From Aquimarina aggregata (lineage in GTDB: Bacteria > Bacteroidota > Bacteroidia > Flavobacteriales > Flavobacteriaceae): 64,000 nt of DNA. The notes under the pieces are model-generated. The model was not told the origin of the DNA. It searched no databases and saw nothing but the letters and a program-made list of their open reading frames with translations. The position numbers and the translations under genes are program-made. The stretch covers positions 124,001 to 188,000 of the forward strand of contig NZ_LQRT01000058.1 of assembly GCF_001632745.1 (NCBI RefSeq), in the 5' to 3' direction. Positions 58,467 to 64,000 of this stretch are shown here, piece after piece (positions within the stretch are counted from its first letter, which is position 1; the number at the start of each line of letters is the position of its first letter).

Positions 58467-61400
58467 ATGTTAGTATTTAGAGGGATTTTATTAATAGCAA
58501 TTTTAACAATTGTTTTTTCTTGTGGGGGACCGGATATACCAGAAACGATAGCTTTAGAATATAAAGAATTACCTGATAAATTAGATTTCAATCAAGATGT
58601 AAAACCTATTTTATCAGATAAATGTTATTTGTGTCATGGTCCAGATAAAGCAAAAATATCTGCAGGATTACAATTGCATAGTGCAGAGACCGCTTTTTCT
58701 GAACTCCCTGAGTCACCTGGTAAGTATGCCATTGATCCTGGGAGTCTAAAAAAATCAGAAATGTTTTATAGGATTATTTCAGAAGATCCTAAAATAATAA
58801 TGCCTACACCTGAGTCACATTTAACTCTTACAGCAAAAGAAAAAGCTATTTTAATAAAATGGATAGAAGATGGAGCAGAATATAAAGATCATTGGGCATT
58901 TATTCCTATAGAAAAAACAGATCCACCTAAAGTAAAAGCAAAAGAATTGGTTCGTAATCCTATTGATAATTATGTGCTTTCTAAATTAGAAAAACATCAA
59001 TTATCATTTACAAAAGAGGCTGATAAAGAAATACTCTTACGACGTTTATCTTTTGATTTGACCGGTATGCCTCCGACGGTAAAAGAAATAGATGATTTTT
59101 TGAATGACTCTAGTGCAAATGCCTACGAAAAACAGGTAGATCGATTATTAGCTTCAGAACGTTATGGAGAACAAATGGCTCTGGAATGGATGGATGTAGC
59201 ACGATTTGCGGATACACATGGATATAGTGTTGATCGGTACCGCGATATGTCTCCATGGCGAGATTGGGTTATAGATGCCTTTAATAAAAATCAACCTTAT
59301 GATCAGTTTATTACATGGCAACTTGCGGGAGACCTTTTAGATAATCCAACAAAAGAAATGAAACTAGCGACCGCTTTTAATCGAATTCATCCACAAAATA
59401 TGGAGGGAGGTATTGTTAATGAAGAATTTCTTATAGAATATGCTGGTGATAGAGCAACAACTACAGGACAGGCGTTAATGGGACTTACGGTAGCATGCGC
59501 AAAATGTCATGATCATAAATATGATCCAGTTTCGCAGAAAAATTACTATGAAATGACTACATTCTTTAATAACATCAATGAATCTGGTCAAATTTCTTGG
59601 AACGATGCCTTGCCAACACCAACAATGCTTTGGACAACAGAAGAAGAAGAAAAGATGTTAGAATATATGGCAAACTTAGTAAAAGAGAACGAAACTGAGG
59701 TTGCCAAGACGACTCAAGAGTTGATGCCAAAAAGCCATCAATGGATAGCTAGTAAAAGTTATGCAGGTATAAAATTATCAAACAAAGGCTTAGTAGGTTC
59801 ATATGATTTAAACAACACTTCACTAGTAAACAGTATACGAACATCACAAAAGGGTACAATGAAGCGTGAGTATACAGAGGGACAACCTATAGATTTAGTA
59901 ACAGCAAGAAAAGGGAAAGGTATAAAATTTAATGGTGATACTTGGTTAGACTTAAAAGAAGTAGGAGTTTTTGGTCGTCATGAACCTTTTACCGTTGGGG
60001 TATGGGCAAAAATACCTGAAGAAGTTACCGATGGAAATATATTTCATAAAAGTGATGGAGCTATTCTACATGCGTGGCGAGGATATCACCTTAAAATTGT
60101 CGATAATAAATTAGAAATTTTAATGGCGCATACAGGTCCGGACAATGCAATTAAAGAGCATACTAAAATTGAAATTCCTAAAGATATTTGGACGCATTTT
60201 GCAGTTACATATGATGGATCTAGTAAAGCTGCAGGATATAAGGTGTATATGAATGGTAAAGAGTTAGAAACCGAAGTTATTGTTGATAATTTATATAAGA
60301 ACATCTTATTTGGCCGAAAAAAAGAACCAGCACTTCAATTTGGAGCTCGATTACGAGGTAAAGGGATTCCAGACGGTATCATGGATGATATTAGAGTATA
60401 TAACAGAGAACTTTCAGGTATCGAAATGTTGCAGTTAGCAGAAAACAAAGAAGTACATACGCTACTTGCAAAATCTCCAGAGGCTTTAGAATCTTCAGAA
60501 AAACTATTACTACAACAATATTACACCTTGAATGCTTCGTCAGTAAAAGAAAAATATGCAAAACTTACAGAAGTACGAAAAGCATATGTAGATAGTATAG
60601 AGCCAATTAAAGAAGTAATGATTATGAAAGAATCAGAACCAATACAGGCTTATGTTCTTGAGAGGGGTGTATATGATGCAAGAGCAGAGGAGGTATTTCC
60701 TAGTACTCCAGAATTTTTACCACCAATGTCAGAAGATACACCTAAAAATAGATTAGGTTTTGCAAAATGGTTATTCAAAAAAGAACACCCATTAACATCA
60801 CGTGTAGCGGTAAACCGCATGTGGCAACACTTTTTTGGAATAGGTTTGGTAAAGACTTCTGAAGATTTTGGAAATCAAGGTGAACTGCCTAGTCACCCAC
60901 AATTATTAGACTATTTGGCGGCTAATTTTATGGAAAATGGATGGGACATGAAAGCTTTTAATAAAATGCTGGTAATGTCTGCTACGTATAGACAAGATTC
61001 GAGAGCATCACAAGAATTAAGAGATCTTGACCCAGAAAACAGATTATTAGCGCATGGTCCAGCTAAACGAATGACCGGAGAAATGCTACGAGATAACGCT
61101 TTAGCAGCAAGTGGTTTATTAAGTGAAGAAATAGGAGGGGAAAGTGTACATCCTTATCAACCACCTGGATTATGGAAGGTAAACGGAATGACCTATAAAG
61201 CAGATACAGGAGAAAAATTGTATAGACGTAGTATGTATACTATCTGGAAACGTTCAGTGCCGCACCCTACTCTGGCAACCTTTGATGCACCAGCTCGAGA
61301 TGTATGTACTATTCGTAGACAGGAAACAAATACACCATTGCAGGCATTGGTATTACTTAATGATCCTACTTATATCGAATCAGCAAGAGTTTTGGGTAAA

Positions 61401-61673
61401 AAAATGGCAGATACTGCAGATGCCCAAAAAGGAATTCAATATGTGTTTAGAAGCTTAACAGGAAGAAATCCAACTCAAAAAGAATTAAAAGTTTTATTGG
61501 ATCTTAAGAATACAGAATACAAGAAATTTGTTTCTGATGATACAAAAATGAAAGGTTGGTTAAACTCTGGTGAATTTAGATTAGAAGACAATGACGATAA
61601 GGCTTTAATAGCCGCAAATGCAATAGTAGCGAGTACCATTATGAATTCGGATGCTACAATAACAAAAAGATAA
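58467..61673 (+). CDS. PSD1 / planctomycete-type cytochrome c lipoprotein with LamG-like insert
   Basis: The 1068-residue protein has a lipoprotein signal (TIVFSC, about residue 18), a planctomycete cytochrome c domain with the haem site C53-x-x-C56-H57, a DUF1549 domain (about 165-370, FADTHGYSVDRYRDMSPWRDW), a LamG/concanavalin-like insert (about 455-650, MNGKELETEV), and a DUF1553 (PSD1) domain (about 755-1010, PLTSRVAVNRMWQHFFG and RRQETNTPLQALVLLNDP). Such proteins are abundant in planctomycetes next to DUF1501 genes, as here, and are linked with polysaccharide use; the reaction is not known. A haem-dependent redox step on a sugar is a reasonable idea. The DUF1501 gene follows after 3 bases. 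Confidence 0.93.
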   Translation: MLVFRGILLIAILTIVFSCGGPDIPETIALEYKELPDKLDFNQDVKPILSDKCYLCHGPDKAKISAGLQLHSAETAFSELPESPGKYAIDPGSLKKSEMFYRIISEDPKIIMPTPESHLTLTAKEKAILIKWIEDGAEYKDHWAFIPIEKTDPPKVKAKELVRNPIDNYVLSKLEKHQLSFTKEADKEILLRRLSFDLTGMPPTVKEIDDFLNDSSANAYEKQVDRLLASERYGEQMALEWMDVARFADTHGYSVDRYRDMSPWRDWVIDAFNKNQPYDQFITWQLAGDLLDNPTKEMKLATAFNRIHPQNMEGGIVNEEFLIEYAGDRATTTGQALMGLTVACAKCHDHKYDPVSQKNYYEMTTFFNNINESGQISWNDALPTPTMLWTTEEEEKMLEYMANLVKENETEVAKTTQELMPKSHQWIASKSYAGIKLSNKGLVGSYDLNNTSLVNSIRTSQKGTMKREYTEGQPIDLVTARKGKGIKFNGDTWLDLKEVGVFGRHEPFTVGVWAKIPEEVTDGNIFHKSDGAILHAWRGYHLKIVDNKLEILMAHTGPDNAIKEHTKIEIPKDIWTHFAVTYDGSSKAAGYKVYMNGKELETEVIVDNLYKNILFGRKKEPALQFGARLRGKGIPDGIMDDIRVYNRELSGIEMLQLAENKEVHTLLAKSPEALESSEKLLLQQYYTLNASSVKEKYAKLTEVRKAYVDSIEPIKEVMIMKESEPIQAYVLERGVYDARAEEVFPSTPEFLPPMSEDTPKNRLGFAKWLFKKEHPLTSRVAVNRMWQHFFGIGLVKTSEDFGNQGELPSHPQLLDYLAANFMENGWDMKAFNKMLVMSATYRQDSRASQELRDLDPENRLLAHGPAKRMTGEMLRDNALAASGLLSEEIGGESVHPYQPPGLWKVNGMTYKADTGEKLYRRSMYTIWKRSVPHPTLATFDAPARDVCTIRRQETNTPLQALVLLNDPTYIESARVLGKKMADTADAQKGIQYVFRSLTGRNPTQKELKVLLDLKNTEYKKFVSDDTKMKGWLNSGEFRLEDNDDKALIAANAIVASTIMNSDATITKR

Positions 61674-61676
61674 AGT

Positions 61677-63182
61677 ATGTGTGATCATCATGATAAATTA
61701 AGGTCAAATAATAAAGATCTTCAAAAGGTAGAAAAGATGTTTGACCGTAGAGAGTTTTTAACTAAAACATCTTTAGGTTTAGGTGCGATCGCACTTGGTG
61801 GATTATTAAATGCTGATAAGGCATGGAGTAATGTTAAGAATAATGTGAAACCTGATCTGGAAATGTTTAGTAGAAATGGTCTTGGTTTACCGCATCATAT
61901 GCCAAAAGCTAAAAGAGCTATCTATTTATTTCAAAGTGGGGGACCTTCACAATTAGAACTATTTGATTATAAACCCAAACTTAAGGATTTGTTTGGGCAA
62001 GATCTCCCAGAATCGGTTCGTCAAGGACAACGACTAACAGGAATGAGTGCAGATCAAACTACATTTCCTATTGCCGCATCTACTATAGAATTTAAACAGT
62101 ATGGTGAATCTCGCGCTTGGGTAAGTGATGCAATGCCATATTTATCCGAAGTTGTAGATGATATCTGTTTTATTAAATCAATGCAAACAGATGCTATTAA
62201 TCATGATCCGGCAATAACTTTTTTTCAAACAGGAAGTCAACAACCAGGCAGACCATCGATAGGTTCATGGTTAAGTTATGGATTAGGTTCTGATAATGAT
62301 AATTTGCCAACTTTTATTTCTCTGGTTTCCAAAAATGGAGGAGGACAACCATTGTATTCACGATTATGGGGTAATGGATTTTTGCCTACAGAACATCAAG
62401 GCGTACAATTTCGTAGTGGTAAAGACCCAGTTTTATACCTTTCTGATCCAGAGAATTATGACGGGCATGATCGTCGTAATATGCTAGATTATTTAGGAAA
62501 GCTTAATAGTATTCAAAACGATTCTTACGGTGATCCAGAAATTAATGCACGTATGTCACAATACGAAATGGCATTTAGAATGCAAACGTCTGTTCCTGAA
62601 GTAACCGATATGAGTGATGAACCTGATTATATTTTTGAAATGTATGGTGAAGATAGTCGTGATCCAGGGACTTATGCTGCAAATTGCCTGTTGGGACGAA
62701 AACTATTAGAAAAAGATGTGAAATTTGTACAGCTTTATCATCAAGGATGGGATCAACATCTTGGGTGTCCAGGAGGTGTGAAAATGAATTCTAAAAAGAC
62801 AGACCAAGCTAATGCAGCATTAATTAAAGATCTTAAACAACGAGGAATGTTTGAAGATACATTGATCATTTGGGGCGGTGAATTTGGAAGAACTGTATAT
62901 TCTCAAGGAAAATTAACAGCTTCTGATTATGGTCGAGATCATCACCCAAAAGCGTTTACAATGTTTATGGCTGGAGCAGGAGTAAAGCCAGGTTTCACAT
63001 ATGGAGAAACAGATGATTTTAGTTATAATGTGGTTAAAGATCCAGTGCATACGCATGATTTTCAAGCAACACTGCTACACTTATTTGGGATAGATCATGA
63101 ACGATTAATTTATAAGCATCAAGGACGTCGTTTTCGATTAACAGATGTTCATGGTCATGTTGTAAAGGATATTTTATCATAA
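61677..63182 (+). CDS. DUF1501 protein with twin-arginine signal
   Basis: The 501-residue protein starts MCDHHDK and has a twin-arginine export signal (R24-R25 in FDRREFLTKTSLGLGAIALGG), suggesting folding with cofactor or metal in the cytoplasm before export. The DUF1501 domain (alkaline phosphatase/sulfatase-like fold) shows YLFQSGGPSQLELFDYKP, GSWLSYGLG, WDQHLG (about 357) and IIWGGEFGRT (about 400) with DYGRDHHPKAFT. It is the constant partner of PSD1 proteins and is very likely translated from the same mRNA (3-base gap). No reaction is established. Confidence 0.93.
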   Translation: MCDHHDKLRSNNKDLQKVEKMFDRREFLTKTSLGLGAIALGGLLNADKAWSNVKNNVKPDLEMFSRNGLGLPHHMPKAKRAIYLFQSGGPSQLELFDYKPKLKDLFGQDLPESVRQGQRLTGMSADQTTFPIAASTIEFKQYGESRAWVSDAMPYLSEVVDDICFIKSMQTDAINHDPAITFFQTGSQQPGRPSIGSWLSYGLGSDNDNLPTFISLVSKNGGGQPLYSRLWGNGFLPTEHQGVQFRSGKDPVLYLSDPENYDGHDRRNMLDYLGKLNSIQNDSYGDPEINARMSQYEMAFRMQTSVPEVTDMSDEPDYIFEMYGEDSRDPGTYAANCLLGRKLLEKDVKFVQLYHQGWDQHLGCPGGVKMNSKKTDQANAALIKDLKQRGMFEDTLIIWGGEFGRTVYSQGKLTASDYGRDHHPKAFTMFMAGAGVKPGFTYGETDDFSYNVVKDPVHTHDFQATLLHLFGIDHERLIYKHQGRRFRLTDVHGHVVKDILS

Positions 63183-63271
63183 GTAAAGTAACCGTATTAT
63201 AAAACGATATCAAGTTATATCAAGCCCTTAAGAAACAATCAATACAAATTGTATAAAAAAATCAATAACAA

Positions 63272-64000
63272 ATGAGCTCTAGAAGAAACTTTATTAAAAA
63301 TACTATGCTTGCAGGTACAGCATTATCTGCAACATCTTCCTTCGGGTTTAATATTTTAAAAGGAATTGCTCCAGACGATAATCAAATAATTGGTCATGGA
63401 GATTTTAAATATAAAGTGCATAGAGATTGGGCAAAAATGAGTGTGAGTCAAAACCCTATTTTCAATTGTCATGAGATGCAAATGGACTCTAAAGGGCGTT
63501 TACTCATGATTGGGGATCATACTGCTAACAATATGTTTGTTTTTGACAAATCGGGTAAATTATTAGACACCTGGGGGACTCGTTATCCTGGCGGACATGG
63601 ATTAACCTTGCATGATGAAGGAGGAGAAGATGTGTTGTATATATGTGATTCAGGATGGGGACAGGATAAAGAGGGAGTCTGGTTTGAACAAGGAGGTGTA
63701 GTACATAAAACTAAAACCGACGGAAAACTAATATTTACTTTTCCGGATCCTAGAACAATAGGCGTGTATACTCATGATATGAAATATATGCCCACAGAAA
63801 CATGTGTTGCTCCAAATGGCGATGTATATATTGCCGATGGGTATGGATCCAATTATGTACTTCAGTTTAATCATAAAGGCGAGTTTATAAGAAAGTTCGG
63901 AGGGATGAAGAATGAAAATCCTGCTCATAATTTAAACCAAACACATGGTGTTGCGATTGATTACCGAGATAAAAATAATCCCGTTGTGGTTTGTACTTCA
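63272..64000 (+). CDS. NHL-type beta-propeller protein with twin-arginine signal, 3' end beyond the window
   Basis: The frame from the ATG at 63272 is open to the window end (243 codons). It begins with a twin-arginine signal (MSSRRNFIKNTMLAGTALSA) and continues as NHL/six-bladed propeller repeats: FVFDKSGKLLDTWG, VYIADGYGSNYVLQFNHKGEFIRKFGG, followed by THGVAIDYRD. It lies 89 bases after the DUF1501 gene and probably belongs to the same unit. Such propellers can bind carbohydrate or act as lyases or hydrolases; nothing more specific can be said from this part. Confidence 0.85.
   Translation, partial: MSSRRNFIKNTMLAGTALSATSSFGFNILKGIAPDDNQIIGHGDFKYKVHRDWAKMSVSQNPIFNCHEMQMDSKGRLLMIGDHTANNMFVFDKSGKLLDTWGTRYPGGHGLTLHDEGGEDVLYICDSGWGQDKEGVWFEQGGVVHKTKTDGKLIFTFPDPRTIGVYTHDMKYMPTETCVAPNGDVYIADGYGSNYVLQFNHKGEFIRKFGGMKNENPAHNLNQTHGVAIDYRDKNNPVVVCTS

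Overview
The window reads as chromosomal DNA from a marine, AT-rich member of the Bacteroidota, most likely Flavobacteriaceae (an Aquimarina-like genus would fit, but that is a guess). The grounds are a type IX secretion C-terminal sorting domain, a hybrid two-component regulator with Reg_prop propellers, LytTR and HisKA_2 regulators, Cys-type sulfatases, lipoprotein signals of Bacteroidota style and AT-rich codon use. I see no rRNA, tRNA, CRISPR array or insertion sequence.

Left part (1-12736, + strand): an algal-polysaccharide cluster. It holds the tail of a DUF1080 protein, a secreted GH2 beta-galactosidase, a hybrid two-component system, a lipoprotein with a right-handed beta-helix fold, and two S1-type sulfatases in tandem. 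No SusC/SusD pair is in view. Then, on the - strand, come a LytTR response regulator and a TPR histidine kinase, headed by a small protein of unknown function. This unit was tandemly duplicated: a second copy of the small protein survives, followed by a dead 5' fragment of the kinase gene.

Centre (17153-42251, + strand): a large toxin island. A 169-residue protein resembling an N-terminal module of TcA proteins precedes a giant 4566-residue TcA-type Tc toxin subunit. This carries about 32 hemopexin-like repeats, a pore-forming coiled coil and a TcB-binding-type C-terminus. No TcB or TcC (Rhs/YD-repeat) gene follows. Instead there is a protein built from eight copies of a novel repeat, then a row of separately encoded cargo-like proteins: a DNase I/CdtB-fold nuclease with a nuclear-localisation-like tail, a protein-kinase-fold protein, a zinc deaminase-fold protein and an unrecognised protein with an RG-rich tail. 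A small membrane protein and a strong terminator close the island. The spacers between the cargo genes share degenerate structured repeats. A 26-codon stub of the membrane-protein gene lies before the last cargo gene, which suggests cassette insertion. This TcA-plus-orphan-cargo arrangement is the best candidate for an undescribed system here.

Right part (42387-55093, - strand): a nine-gene run for unsaturated uronate catabolism, in transcription order GH105-DUF2264 fusion, BNR_4 propeller with sorting domain, KduI, KduD, DUF4861 protein, TRAP transporter (P, Q, M subunits) and an MFS transporter. The logic is extracellular cleavage, release of unsaturated uronate, import, and conversion to 2-keto-3-deoxygluconate. 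A divergent membrane-bound one-component regulator (55278-56462) faces this run across a spacer with candidate operator repeats. Beyond it lie a DUF1080 lipoprotein, an AraC regulator and a planctomycete-type trio (PSD1/cytochrome c protein, DUF1501 protein, NHL propeller cut by the window end). Sulfatases plus uronate genes suggest a sulfated uronic-acid polysaccharide; ulvan is a reasonable but unproven candidate.
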